Of a stretch of DNA of 64,000 nucleotides, positions 9,561 through 21,284 are shown in pieces; within the stretch, counting starts at the first letter, position 1; every line of letters starts with the position of its first letter. The stretch is from positions 11,904,001 to 11,968,000 of the forward strand of contig JAYKYS010000009.1 of NCBI GenBank assembly GCA_036924285.1, in the 5' to 3' direction. The stretch comes from Asterella californica. Taxonomy: Eukaryota > Streptophyta > Marchantiopsida > Marchantiales > Aytoniaceae. The position numbers and the translations under genes are program-made. The notes below the pieces were generated by a model. The model saw nothing but the letters and a program-made list of their open reading frames with translations. It was not told where the DNA came from and did not search any database.

Positions 9561-10279
9561 TACAGCAACTTCCTACACCGACTACGGCAACTCTCATCTC
9601 AAGGGAAGAGTCCCCAGTCGAGGGAAGACACCATTCTGGTCTTCCACCCAAGGAAGCAGCTACTACATCTTCTCTGTTGGAAACACCAGTCACTCTTCTG
9701 AAGCGATCTCCTTACGACTTCTTGCGAGACTTGTGGAATCAGAAGGCGGATGTAACCTTCCAACAGCTGTTGGATGACAACGCTGGTTATAAGAAGAAGT
9801 TACAATCCGTGCTTCGAGGATCGAGGAAGAGGAGGACAGCTAAACTTCCCAAGAGCACTCCGATCCTAAGGATAGAGCATGAGGACTTGGGAGCCCCAGA
9901 ACTTGATATGGAGATCCATGGCTGTCTTCTGAAGAAGGTACCCATTGATTCCGGCTCCGGAGTTAACATCATGACTGAAGAAACGGAGCATGCCCTAGGC
10001 TTCACTGAGTTCCAGCCTACTCCGAGAATCCTCAGAATGGCGGACCAGACCAGAAGACGACCTTTGGGACAATTGAAAGATGTCTTGACGGTAATCGGGA
10101 GAGCTTTTTATCTCACTTACATCATTTTGCGACCTGTAGCTAGGGTTGGATATCAGGTGTTGATAGGAAGACCATGGCTGTATGCTGCAAATGTAAATAC
10201 CGATTGGAGAAGACATCGTTTGAGATTTCTCAATCCTACACCCAAGCCAGGTGAGAAGACCAAGGTCTCACTTCCTTAG
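9527..10279 (+). pseudogene. A1 protease region
   Basis: Retropepsin-like segment with the standard Asp-Ser-Gly triad in PIDSGSGVNIM (about 9946-9978) and the flap/second-half segment GYQVLIGRPWLYAANV near 10150-10195. Upstream residues link it to gag without a stop in the ancestral frame. A premature stop ends the frame at 10277-10279 where A2 has Trp. The canonical DSG contrasts with DHG in B and D, showing that these are different lineages. Confidence 0.8.
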
Positions 10280-10474
10280 ATCAAGATTGGACACCAAGGT
10301 GAAACACCTTCTACGACAGAAGGATACACTTCAGAAGACTCAGCTGCGTCTTCTGACAGTGATGAACGATATAATGAGTTTGTGGTGAATAACTTTTGTA
10401 CTACAGAAGTAACAGAGATTGCAGAGGAAGTGATCTGTGGGTACATTGAGTGCTACGAAGTTGCGGAAGAAGAG

Positions 10475-10587
10475 CTTCCAGAAGACGAAAATATCGCCTT
10501 CCCTTCGGAAGATCCGACAGTTGATCTTCCAGAAGACGAAAATACCGTCTTCCCTTCGGAAGATCAGCCAGTTGATCTTCCAGAAGA
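10475..10587 (+). repeat. 51-bp coding tandem repeat in the A1 linker
   Basis: Two units and a partial third encode LPEDEN...FPSED repeats; the A2 counterpart is 27331-27447. Each unit contains GAAGAC. Confidence 0.8.
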
Positions 10588-12501
10588 CAAATCTGAACCG
10601 GAAGAAGCTCCCAAACCGGAATACTTCGGTGCCAGTGAGTACAGTCACACTGATGGAATGATAAACCCGGATGATCTTCAAGAAATGGAGGTTGCTCTTG
10701 GGAAGAAGCTGAAGCTTTCCAAGGTGAGCGAGGGCCAACAGTTAGAAGACTTTCGAGAACTTCTGACGGAGTTCCAAGATGTCTTCGCGTGGACCATAGA
10801 AGACATGAAGGCATACCTCGAGAGTTGGGAGAGCATCGCATTGACTTGCTGGAGGGCGTTGTTCTTGCACGGCAGAGGCAGTATCGGCTCAATCCCAAGT
10901 ACTCGCTTCTAGTGAAGGACCAGATCGATCAATACTTGAAAGCGAGAGTCATCTTCCCAGTGCTTAGTAGTGAGTGGGTAGCTCCTATCGTCATCGTGCC
11001 GAAGAAGCAGACAGGGAAGACCCGAGTGTGTCAGGACTTCCAGAAGCTGAACTTGGTCACGAAAAAGGATCACCATCCTTTACCATTCACTGATTCTGTG
11101 TTAGACCAGGTAGCAGGACATGAGTTCTACAGCTTCCTGGATGGGTATTCTGGGTACAACCAAGTTTCAATCAGAGAAGAAGACAAGTCGAAAACCACTT
11201 TCACTACTGATTGGGGCACGTACGCATACAATCAAATGCCGTTTGGTTTATGCAACGCGCCCGCCACATTCTAGAGATTGATGATTGCAATCTTCAAGGA
11301 GTATCTTTGCACTTTCATGGAGATCTTCTTGGATGATTTTTGTGTGTTTGGATCGAAAGAAGACCACCTGATATTTCTGAGGAAGTGTTTTTTGAAGTGT
11401 AGAGAACATTGTTTGGCTCTTCACCCTGAGAAGTGCTTCTTTGGTATGTCAGAAGGAATTTTGCTAGGACATAGGATTTCTGGAAGAGGCATAGAGGTCG
11501 ACTGTGCTAAGGTGGAAGTCATCATGAAACTCCACCCACCTGCTAACCTGACTCAGATAAGAAGCTTACTAGGCAACGTAGGATACTACAGGAGGTTTAT
11601 TGACAGATACGCAGAGGTAGCAGGAAGACTCACCAAGTTGCTGGAGAAGGACGAACCATACATTTGATCTTTTGAGCAGCAGGAAGCATTCGAAGAAATG
11701 AAGAGGCTTCTGTCGGAATCCCCTGTCCTAAGACCACCTGATTGGGAGAAAGTCTTCCATATTTATGTGGATGTTTCTGCCTTCGCCATAGGGGTGGTGT
11801 TGAGTCAGAAAGATGAGAAGAAGAAGGATTATCCCATCTACTATGCGGGAAGACAACTCAGTGATGTAGAGAAGAAGTACTCTACAATTGAAAGGGAGTG
11901 TCTCGGCATGATTTACTCCTGTAGAAAGTTTAGGCACTATCTTCTAGCCAACCCGTTTGTCTTCTATGTGGATCATTTTTCTTTGAAACATCTTGTGAAG
12001 AAAACGGATTTGTCTGGTAGGATAGCTAGGTGGATTCTTCTACTCCAGGAATTTACTTACACCGTTGAGTACAGGCCTGGAAGACAGCATGTTAATGCTG
12101 ACTACCTATCCAGATTAGAGACGGAACGACGAGAAGACGAAGTGGAAGATGAGTTCTCTGACGAGAAGTTGTTTTCAGTTTTCGCAGAGACACTTTCATC
12201 TGAGGGGGGCGTACCGCCTGCTTCCCAGAAGACGAGACTAGATCTTCTGATCCAGTCTTTACGACTTCCACAGAAGAGTCGATCTTCAGGGACTTGAGGA
12301 AGTTCTTGGAAGACCAATAGTATCCCGAGGGATTGGATGCGGAGCAGAAGGCCGTCTTCTTACACAAGGCAGACCCCTATGCCATCTTCTAGGATATCCT
12401 GTTTAGGAAGGGACATGACGAGAAGCTAAGGAGATGTCTTGAGCCCTCAGAGATTAAGCCAGTGATCACGGGTCTTCACTACGAGGATGCTGGGGGTCAC
12501 T

Positions 12502-12505
12502 ACGG
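12502..12505. other. Target site duplication of C, left copy (ACGG)
   Basis: ACGG precedes the C LTR and recurs at 15248-15251. A2 has a single copy at the same place in integrase (near 29358). Confidence 0.75.
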
Positions 12506-13987
12506 TGTCGTGATGTGAATCATTTGACATAGTAAATGATTCACTTATCACTGCTATCGCGTTACTTAGCGCATGTTATTTCTACTCCGACACTTGACGT
12601 TTAGTAGTCTTAGAAGTTAGCTCTGTACTGTTCTTAGTCTTTTATGCTTATGGTTGACACCTTTTGCATATGGTGTTAACTCTGTCAAATATTTTGGATC
12701 CTAGTAGGTTGGTAGTATGACATTTATCTTGTTCAAGCATTCGTACGCTTGTGCAAGTAAATTCATACTTATCTATGATACTCAATGTACATGACTTAGA
12801 TTTACCATGTAGATAGGGGTTTGAAATCATGGGTTGTACTTACTTGTCGCCCATGCACGCTTTCTAGCTGATTTAAGTTATTTTTCGGGGTTGCGTGTCG
12901 TTTTAGGTAGTTTAAGTTTTACGTTGGCACTCTAGGGAGCTTGACGTGGTAGCCTATGAGTAAAACTAAGTTGCCACGTGGTTTAGGGTACTAAAGGACA
13001 ACCAAGTGGAGCTATGAACTCCCATTGGTCTGTTTTTGTCTTTTGTTAAACTCTAAATTTAGAAACAGAGCTCTAGAGTGGAGTTCGAGCAATTTGTGAG
13101 GGTACTGGGAAATCTGAGAGCACAGGGAGATAGAGCTCGTCGAGCCAAGCACTGTCAGCGAAAAGTTTGATCGATTTGGAGCAATAAACAAGGAGTTATG
13201 GCTGATTGAAGTTCGATTTGTGTCAGAATTGAAGCACTTCTGTTCAATTTGGGGTTTTGAGTGTCATTTGCAGCAGAATCGAGGAAATCGCTTCAAAACT
13301 TCGTGGCTGTGTTCACTGTCAGCAGGGCTACGACTGTCTCCAAATTTTCATGTCAATTGAGTCAGTGAGTAATTCAGGGCGACCGCTGAAGTAGAGGGGG
13401 TCCAAAAAGCTCTCAATCTGGAGCAGCAACTTCAGAGAGCGAGATCTGGAGTTCTGTGTGGAATCAGGAGGCCCAACTTCACAGGAGTGTTCAGCAAGCT
13501 GTGTACTGCAAATCCTGTAAGAAATTTTGAAATTGATAGAGCCAATCCCCTGTTCTAGGTCGAAATAGCTGTCTGGGTACCAGAAACTGCCGTAATTTCT
13601 CTACTCAGAAAGTTTCTGTTCATATCTTAGTGCTCTGAATTGATCTGAAGCTGAAATTTCGTATGTGTATCTAGTAGAACCTCATTTTACATGTAGGAGG
13701 AGTTCTGAGGTCTGAACCTTCACATATTTCTCAATCCTCAGTGTCAAAGTTCGCCATCTGATCTTATCATTGCTAGTTAAGCCTGAACTTTGCTTCCTGA
13801 ACTTATCAGAAGAGCCTGGAGACTTATATGAGTGTTTTCAGTATCACCTTGAGACTTGAAGCCTATCCTGTGAGTAAAGAAGCCACAGCCAGGAGCCCTA
13901 CGCTTCCCTGAGTAGATTGCACACAGCCTTCAAGCTCATATCACAGCCAGAAGGTTCGCCCTTCCCAGGAAGACTCTCAATCCGACA
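12506..13987 (+). repeat. C 5' LTR
   Basis: 1482 bp, TGTC to GACA. The start and end regions align with the reverse complement of the B LTR. A G-box CACGTG lies at 12975-12980. Confidence 0.9.
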
Positions 13988-13989
13988 TC

Positions 13990-14007
13990 TGGTGCTTCCA
14001 CTGAGAG
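13990..14007 (+). promoter_or_regulatory. C primer binding site (TGGTGCTTCCACTGAGAG)
   Basis: Two bases after the LTR end and identical to the B site. Confidence 0.72.
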
Positions 14008-14055
14008 CTCTTGGGGTGATTGATTGAGAAGGTTGAGTTCCTACAAGGAGAAGAG

Positions 14056-14800
14056 ATGGATCGCAAGAGCGGAGCTGCTGCTGCTGCCTCTGGAGTTGGA
14101 GCATCAACGTCTACTGCTGCACCGTCAACTGCACCTGCGTCTTCTACAGCGACATCTGCATCTGGTCTGGACACGGCTGAGATCTTGAAGACGCTTGCGG
14201 CCCTGGTCCAACAACATCCGATCGTTGGAGGGGGTGAGTTAAAATCCACCAAGGCTTTGCAAGCGATAGTGAATAGGTGTGGAAGGTTTGAAGGTAGAGA
14301 TATTTCTAGATATCTGCGTGAGTTTAGAGGAGAGATGGAGCTGGTTAGGATTACAGATGCTGAGATGATAGCAAGCTTTGAGTTAGTTGTCATTCCTGAG
14401 TTGCGGGACCAAGTTAGGGATGTACAGAGAAGAAATCTTGGAGTCTGGATGAGTTTTGAACGATCTCTTCGAGAGGAGTTTCTTGAGGAGGATTCAGAGA
14501 GAGTTACTAGAAGGACATTTCTAGACTGGGTTGAGCAGCAACCTGGTCGTATTATGAGCCTGAGTGAGTTGCTGAGAGAGTTTGATCGGAGATACCGACA
14601 ACTTTCAACTCTAGAGCGAATCACCCTAGATGCTAGGAAAACAGAGCTTTTCCTGCAGGCTACTGATGATGCTACGGCAGATCGGTTATGTTTTATGTTG
14701 GCCGATCGATCTGCTGAGGGAGGTGTTACTATGGATTGGGGGAGAGTTGAGGATGCTGTGGCTGTACTGACAAGGCAGAGGAGGGGAAGAGTGGCTGTGG
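14056..14800 (+). pseudogene. gag: C Gag, N-terminal 248 codons
   Basis: Starts at ATG 14056 (MDRKS, as in B); an in-frame ATG at 14020 is also open. The Ala/Ser/Thr N-terminus and the gag core (GGGELKSTKALQ, RFEGRDISRYLRE, FLQATDDATADRL) match B nearly residue by residue with no stop. Homology ends at RRGRVAVG, where the sequence jumps into the LTR. The frame then runs out at 14898 in LTR-derived sequence. Zinc knuckle, protease and all pol are lost, so this copy could at most make a truncated Gag. Confidence 0.85.
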
Positions 14801-15247
14801 GCCAATCCCCTGTTCTAGGTCGAAATAGCTGTATGGGTACCAGAAACTGCCGTAATTTCTCTACTCAGAAAGTTTCTGTTCATATCTTAGTGCTCTGAAT
14901 TGATCTGAAGCTGAAATTTCGTATGTGTATCCAGTAGAACCTCATTTTACATGTAGGAGGAGTTCTGAGGTCTGAACCTTCACATATTTCTCAATCTTCA
15001 GTGTCAAAGTTCGCCATCTGATCTTATCATTGCTAGTTAAGCCTGAACTTTGCTTCCTGAACTTATCAGAAGAGCCTGGAGACTTATATGAGTGTTTTCA
15101 GTATCACCTTGAGACTTGAAGCCTATCCTGTGAGTAAACCAGCCACAGCCAGGAGCCCTACGCTTCCCTGAGTAGATTGCACACAGCCTTCAAGCTCATA
15201 TCACAGCCAGAAGGTTCGCCCTTCCCAGGAAGACTCTCAATCCGACA
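14801..15247 (+). repeat. C truncated 3' LTR
   Basis: 447 bp equal to the last 447 bp of the C 5' LTR, ending GACA and followed by the ACGG duplication. Confidence 0.92.
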
Positions 15248-15251
15248 ACGG

Positions 15252-16270
15252 GCTGAAGACCACGGTGAAGAAGATGTTGGACGCCGGTTACTGATGGCCG
15301 ATCATGTACATGGACACTTTTCAGGAGATCAGGAAATGTGATGCGTGCTAGAGGGTGGGAAGACCAACAGCTACTACTAGGTGGCCTCTTACTCCCATTC
15401 TTTCGCTTGCTCCTTTTGAAAAGTGGGGAATCGACTTTGTGAGGCCTATCGCCCCGGTGGCTAGAAGAACACGAGCCCAGTATATTCTGATAGCTACCGA
15501 CTATGCTACCAAGATGGTGGAAGGCGAAGCCACAAGGAAGAGCGATGCCGCTGTGGTAGCCAGGTTCCTTTGGCACAACATCATCACTCGATATGGATGT
15601 CCGTTGGAATTGGAATCAGATAGGGGTACTCATTTCTTAAATGAGATTATTTCCCTCCTGACCCAATACTTCAGGATAAAGCATTGGGACGACACCGTAC
15701 AACTTGAAAGCGAACGGACTAACGGAGAAGTCGAATGGTCTTCTGTGTAGCATCCTGAATAAGGTAACTGTTAACCATGCGTATGATTGGGACACGAAAT
15801 TGCCATCTGTGTTATGAGCTTTCAGAATTTCACCCAAAGTCACGACCCAGAAGACACCTTTCTACCTAACTTATGGCATGACACCTATTATGTCCATCGA
15901 GTTAGAGATCCCTACTTACCGATTAGCCGTAACCGAACATATGGGAGAAGAAGAGAGCCAGGAGCAGCATCTTCTGAACTTCGTAGAGTTCAAAGAAGAC
16001 AGGAATGCAGCTTTGGCGAAGACGTACGAAGTACAAGCGCAACGTAAGGTGAACTATGATGGCAAGCTGAAGAAGGTGACCGTCGTGGATGGGGACTTGG
16101 TTCTTCTCTACGACAATCGACATATTAAGTTCCCTGGGAAACTTCATCTTCGCTGGATGGGTCCTTACCGAGTCTTGGAGGTCTTCACCAATGGCTCCTT
16201 GCAGTTGGAAGAGTTAGATGATACGTTGATGACCACTCGTGTAAATGGGTGGCGTGTCAAGAAGTACTAG
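15252..16270 (+). pseudogene. pol: A1 integrase
   Basis: Catalytic core and C-terminal region of integrase, which would join element cDNA to the chromosome. The zinc-binding Cys pair (KCDAC) is near 15336-15348. The first Asp (WGIDFV) is near 15430 and the second (SDRGTHF) near 15620. The C-terminal GPY/F module WMGPYRVLEV is near 16155. A deletion-type scramble around 15685-15720 destroys the segment carrying the third acidic residue that A2 retains. Stops at 15292-15294 (TGA) and 15349-15351 (TAG) are shared with A2. The gene ends with the TAG at 16268-16270, and the hairpin, PPT and LTR follow. Confidence 0.85.
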
Positions 16271-16296
16271 ATGTGAACAGAAGTGCCGAAGCACTG

Positions 16297-16319
16297 ATGT
16301 TTGCGGGGGACGCAAACAT
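16297..16319. repeat. Perfect 9-bp hairpin between A1 pol and PPT
   Basis: ATGTTTGCG, loop GGGGA, CGCAAACAT. A2 keeps the identical stem at 30410-30431 with a loop one base shorter. It could be an RNA structure near the 3' end of pol; function unknown. Confidence 0.75.
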
Positions 16320-16334
16320 GTGAGGGTGGGCGAA
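16320..16334 (+). promoter_or_regulatory. A1 polypurine tract
   Basis: GTGAGGGTGGGCGAA immediately precedes the TGTGGTG start of the 3' LTR. It is purine-rich but interrupted by T and C. Confidence 0.6.
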
Positions 16335-16480
16335 TGTGGTGTCCACAAATTACAGGATTCACGAATTTTTGAAATTTTTGAGATTAATAACTTATTTGTA
16401 TAACTGAAGAAGCGTTGTTACTTAAGATTACGGCTTCCTTAGCAAGAAGATGATATTAAGGGCTGTTTGTAATATTAAGT

Positions 16481-16560
16481 TGACTTCTTCGGAAGACGAC
16501 CGTCTTCTCGGTGGTGTCTTCGGAAGACGGCGGAAGACACACATCTTTCGGAAGACGGCA
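16481..16560. repeat. GAAGAC/GTCTTC inverted hexamer cluster in the LTR 5' zone
   Basis: Six copies of GAAGAC or its complement lie within 16492-16556, arranged so that neighbouring copies can pair. Equivalent clusters stand in every family A LTR (21173-21284, 30595-30710, 43450-43550, 55230-55315, 60350-60460). Some contain the perfect palindrome GTCTTCCGGAAGAC. Confidence 0.85.
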
Positions 16561-18296
16561 ACCATGGAAGCTTAACCACGTAAGGAGTAGGTGCACCTAC
16601 CAAGTAGCACCGAATCGGTTAGGTAGGTCAAGAGGGTCGAAACCCCTAAACTGCGGGGAAGATGCGCAGGAAGCGCATTAGCACAAAAACCTACCTGCTT
16701 CCCGCATCGAGAGATTGGAGAACGAGAAGATCGATTCAGGCAGCGAGTTGATTTCAATGAGGAAATCAGCGAGTGAAATCGAGTGAGGTTAGGATCGATT
16801 CGAAGCTAGAAGAAAGGCGAAGTCGAATTGCTGAGCGCAGAAGAGTGTCGAGCTGAATACGGTTTTTTGTGAGCTCTCGGAAGCTGACAGTGGAGGGTGG
16901 TTGAGTAGAATCAAAGATGGAATTGAGGCGTAGCCAGAAGCTGACCGCGGAAGTAGTCTTGTGGGATCGCATTGGAGCTAGAACAAGAGACAGAAGCGCG
17001 CAGAAGATCGAAGACAGCTCGAGAAATCGACAGAAGACAGTAGAGGTTCTTCCCATGTTCTCTTCTCTTCCCCCCTGCTTCTCGCCTTTGTTTGGTATCC
17101 CCCGCGCTTCCCATGTTGTTTGCAAACAGCCTGATCGATCAATCCCCAACCCCTATTTTCCTATTGTGACCTTGGGCGCGGAAGCGCTGTCCAATTTCTG
17201 TTAGACATCTACCTGCTTCTTCCCGAGTTCAATTCGAGCTTCCCTACTCCTAGCCCTCAAATTGGAGATCCCCGCTATCAATTTCCCTACCCTACCATCC
17301 CTCTACTCCCGAAACCTTGAACAGAAGACGCTTCGGAAGATTGGAACATCTTCGGAAGACTGTCTTCGGAAGACGCTTCAGTAGCTTGACTGTCTTTGGA
17401 AGTCGACTGTGCACAATTCGTATCAAGGGTGGATTTGCTTTGCTTTTGTGATAAGAGAGGCTTGGTACAAATTCCGAGTGGCTTGGTGAGTTGTTTGTTA
17501 TTTCGAGAAGTTGGAAGTCGGGAACTAGGCCTGTGCCTCCCGATCTTCCAAGCTTCTCAAATCCACATCTTCCTAGAGAGACTAGAAGACTGGAAGGGCT
17601 GGCAAAATGCGCGAGAAGACGTGAGGGTCCACTTCGGGTCTCTTCTGTCCGACCCAATAGCATCCAATTCCTTCTTCTTCCCGAACTTAGGAGAGAGTCG
17701 TGAGAAGTATTGCTGGTAGAATCTGGAGAGAATGATCGAGGATCATGTCTTCTCATCATGCAGCAAGCTTCTTCTGAGTGTGTATGAGAGGTGAGAAGTC
17801 AGAAGAACAGAGTGCAAATGTCTTGAGTCTGTTGTGAGGATAGATTGCGCGTAGGAAGAAGAAGACAGGTGAGACCAGTGAAGGGAAGCCTGACTTTGGA
17901 GGTCTTCCGATAAAGACATTGAATCGGAAGCTGTCCTAAGGGTCTTCCCAGAGGCCATTGTCATCGCAGGAGCCCGCACCCATCTTCTGAACCTGTTATG
18001 CACTCTACGTTTCACGAATCTTATATCGTCTGATAAGAAGTAGGATGTAATGCAAGGTGGGTTATCTTCTTAGTAATCCATGCGAGGCCTTGCATAGTTA
18101 GGATTGTTTAGATATAGCTCGGAAGACGAGAGCTATCTAGGAAGTACTGTTAGAATCCCAGAAGACGGGGTAGCTGTCTTCTAGAAGACTAGTTTCGTCT
18201 TCTGAGAAGTAGAAGTTGGACTGTGGGCACTTGGGAAGGACTGAGCCTTCAGCTCACAAGTAAGTGCGTGTGGCTTAGTGCAACAGATCTTCCAGT

Positions 18297-20663
18297 ATGT
18301 CGATGCATCCTCGAGGGTTGGTGTTACCGGCAGCAGAGTTGACCGAGACCACACCCTTTCTCAAGGAGTTGGGTCTCGACTTCTTCTTGTGGGATTGGAA
18401 CCTCGCCGACCAAGGACTTCTGGAGGAGGTTTGGGCAGCATTACCGTCTCGCAACCGTGTATCTGCGAAGGCAGGAGTAGCTCGAGGAAGACCATCTTCC
18501 TGGACAGAAGATTGGTGGCGTAGGGCCTTCCACAGGTCAGAATCCGAGGATCGAGGGTATTGGTTCGAGAAGAAGATCTTGCACAGGATCGTGAGTGAGT
18601 GGCATGTGCCTGGAAGCACAACTTGCCTCTTCCTAGAGGACAGGTAAGGAAAGAACGGGTGGAAGATCGAATCTTACCGGGAGCCGAAGAAGTGACTTCT
18701 GACGAAGCTGTTTTTGCATCTCTCCCAAGGAGAAAGCGTAGAAGACGAGGTACCTTGGAGATCAGGACGTAGAGTTCCTGGAAGCAGTGTGGGATGAGGG
18801 AGTGTCCGTCAACTGGGGCTCATTCTTCCACATATATGTACAGGCGGAGCTAGCGTACTTGGGTACTCCGGCGGGAGGACACTTGACACCTTTCCTCTGC
18901 TACTTGTATGTAGCCATGGGAGATCTCACGGAAGGACAGTTGGTGAAGTATGGGTTGACAGTGCAACCTGAGGCGAAGGAGGAGACCTCGGAAGAAGATG
19001 ACCGAGCAGCAGCCGCAACCCCCCCTCCCACTCTGAGGAAGACGCCACGATGATGAGAGCCGGACCACAGCTGAGGCCCGGCTCTCATCAAAAGACGCTC
19101 TTGGTGAGAGAAGACGACTCCAGTGGATCGGAAGACGCCACGCCTCTGAGGAAGATGGACCCTAGAAGTGTACCTAGGAAGACCACCTTCCTCATACATT
19201 CGGGATCGGAGTCTGACTCGGAGGAAGAACTGCTGAGTACCCGACCGGAGCAGAAGATCGCTTCTGCCATACCAGGGAGTCTTCCGAAGACTCCAGAAGA
19301 CGTAGGATGGATGGATACTCCTATTGCGATGCGGGGAAGCGCAGTGAAGAGGACCGCTTCTACGATGGGGAGAGATCTTCCACCCCGGAAGATGAGAAGA
19401 GTAGCTTCTTCCCGTGTGCAGAAGTTGAAGACCATTGTGGTGGAAGAGGCATCCTTGTCTCTGGAAGACAAGGTCGACACCTCCAACCGAACTGTGGAGA
19501 TGAACCTGTCTTCCGCAGGAAGAAGACTGGAAGAGTTCAGCGCCTTCTTCCACACAGAGATCCAACCAGCTATGGAGTTGCTGGAGAAGAGAGCGAAGGC
19601 TCAGGAGAAGCCCTTGCAGCCTGGATTCGATCTGCGCACCTTGATGCGTCAGGAAGAAGGCCAGAAGAAGACAGAAGCGCTGGAAGCTAGTCTCCGCACC
19701 ACGGAGAAGCTCGCAACGAGGCACAAGGCGGAAGCAGCCGCTTCTACCAAGGAGCTGACCCTACTGAGGAAGAGCAACCAGGAGTTGCAGGCGCGTTAAC
19801 AGCAACGCGACCAAGAGGTTCTCCGAGTGCGGGGGAAGATCACCGCCTTCGCAGAATCAACATCAGAATCATCAGAATCGGGGACAACATGGAAGACGCA
19901 GCGGGAAGCCGTAGAAGCGCGAGTTGCAGCCGAGAAGATGCAACGGGAAGCAACGGAAGCTCGTGCGCAGGAGATGCTAGCACAGTCGGTGGAAGCACTT
20001 CGGAAAAAGTTCAACTTCACTGCGGGTAGGAAGTTGCTTACCCTGGCTAGAGACTGGGACGAGGAGTCCAGAGCGAGGTTGGTCGAGTGCAAGGAGAGCA
20101 TGTTCAGGTATTTGGATCGACAGATAGAGGGAGTGAAGACACTATATGGTCTTCCCTTGACTCCGTCACCTGCAACTGCATCTTTCCAAGCTCTAGCACC
20201 ATCGACTGGATCCGGATTGGAGAAGGAGGAGTTCGACCTTGCTGTCCACTTAGTAGTGATAGCGTTGAAAGCCGAGAAGACACCGGAAGATGCCCTGGAA
20301 GACAAGATGTCTTCTGGAAGACAGGAAGAAGAACCGTCTTCCCAGGTATTCCGCATGGAGGAAGCGACTTCCCCGGACTCCTATGAGGTCGCCATGGTCC
20401 CTAGTGCCGCACCAATACCTCAGAAGAGCGAGGAAGCACCACGCGACCCAACTTCTCAGAAGACGCTTCCGTCTTTCGAAGCAGAAGCAGAAGCCGATAA
20501 AGAAGCAGCAGCTACGACAGCAAGGCCAGCACAGAACGATGAGGAGGAAGCCACCTCAGTGACACCCGAGGTAATCAAAGGGCTTTCTAGCTTATCAGAA
20601 GCCGCGTTAGGAGCTCCGATAGGGGCAGATCAAGTAGAGATTGTCATCGAGCAATCAGAGTAG
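18297..20663 (+). pseudogene. LORF copy in the A1 3' LTR (broken)
   Basis: LTR-embedded ORF on the sense strand. It starts MSMHPRG at 18297 and ends SSEA...VIEQSE at the stop 20661-20663. Regions in order: conserved Trp-rich N-terminal region, Ser/acidic linker with SGSESDSEEELL near 19204-19240, basic PPRKMRR near 19378-19400, coiled-coil region about 19500-20130, Pro/Ser/Ala linker and acidic tail. Private damage: stops at 18645-18647 and 18693-18695 (CGA to TGA), frame changes near 18720 and 19040, and a stop at 19797-19799. No family recognised. Because it lies in the LTR, each full element carries it twice. Confidence 0.8.
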
Positions 20664-21018
20664 ATAGTAACCGAAGTTGACAATTCCAGATTTAGTAGGA
20701 ACCGAACATGCTATCTTAAGGGTGGCAGTTTTCAGTGTAAAATTAGTTAGGTAGCCATGTGGCAGAGTAGGAAGCGCAAGAACAAGAAAGGGAAGCCGTT
20801 TGCATGTGGAGGGACAACTTTTCTCTCCTTGGTGGTGGTTCCTTCTGTTCTCTTGTGGTGGATGCATAAGTAGGATCGAAGAGTAAGAAATCTAGTTCGT
20901 TAGTGACACACACTACACCCGATGTTAGAGACATACGAATAATCGAGGATTATACCGGAAGGGTCTGCATGCTTGTTACCAGCAGTGGTTCGAGGATGTA
21001 GATAGAGGTAGTGGACAG

Positions 21019-21023
21019 TTTAG
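21019..21023. other. Target site duplication of A2, left copy (TTTAG)
   Basis: TTTAG ends the left A1 LTR part, and the same five bases start the right part at 36371-36375. Other family A LTRs have one copy (for example near 35227). Confidence 0.92.
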
Positions 21024-21284
21024 TGTGGTGCCCACAAATTACAGGATTCACGAATTTTTAAATTTTTAAGATTAATAACTTGTTTGTATAACTGAAGAAG
21101 CGTTGTTACTTAAGGTTATGTCTTCCTTAGCAGGAAGATGATCTTACGAGCTGTTTGTAATAATAAGTTGACTTCTTCGGAAGACGACCATCTTCGAAAG
21201 AGCTTCTTCTCAGTTGCGTCTTCAGAAGATAGAAGACGGCGGAAGACGGCAAGACGGCGGAAGACAACCATCTTCCGGAAGACA

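Larger units (their letters stand above)
10280..12505 (+). pseudogene. pol: A1 acidic linker, RT, RNase H and start of integrase
   Basis: An acidic linker with 51-bp repeats (10475-10587) precedes RT. RT motifs are recognisable: FLDGYSGYNQVS near 11140, MPFGLCNAPATF near 11236 and IFLDDFCVFG near 11320. RNase H follows with IYVDVSAFAIG near 11760 and the DYLSRLE end near 12100. Integrase N-terminal residues reach the C insertion at 12505. Private breaks include a one-base loss near 10808, CAG to TAG at 11272-11274, a TGA for Trp at 11665-11667 and a stop at 12295-12297. Most stops are C-to-T or G-to-A changes, as expected of methylated, deaminating repeats. Confidence 0.85.
12506..15247 (+). 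mobile_element. C: B-family element with internal deletion, inserted in A1 integrase
   Basis: C consists of a complete 5' LTR (12506-13987), primer site, the first part of gag (to 14800) and the last 447 bp of the 3' LTR (14801-15247). Everything between mid-gag and mid-LTR is missing. Intact flanking ACGG duplications show a normal insertion followed by an internal deletion. The 447-bp LTR segment has the same length as its 5' counterpart (13541-13987), with about five differences by eye. Gag is very similar to that of B, so B and C are one family in opposite orientations. Confidence 0.9.
16335..21023 (+). repeat. A1 3' LTR, first part
   Basis: Starts TGTGGTGTCC and runs 4689 bp to the A2 insertion. 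It resumes at 36376-37512. Total length without the insertion is about 5.83 kb, close to the 5924 bp of the A2 3' LTR. It contains the hexamer-rich 5' zone and a LORF copy. Confidence 0.93.
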
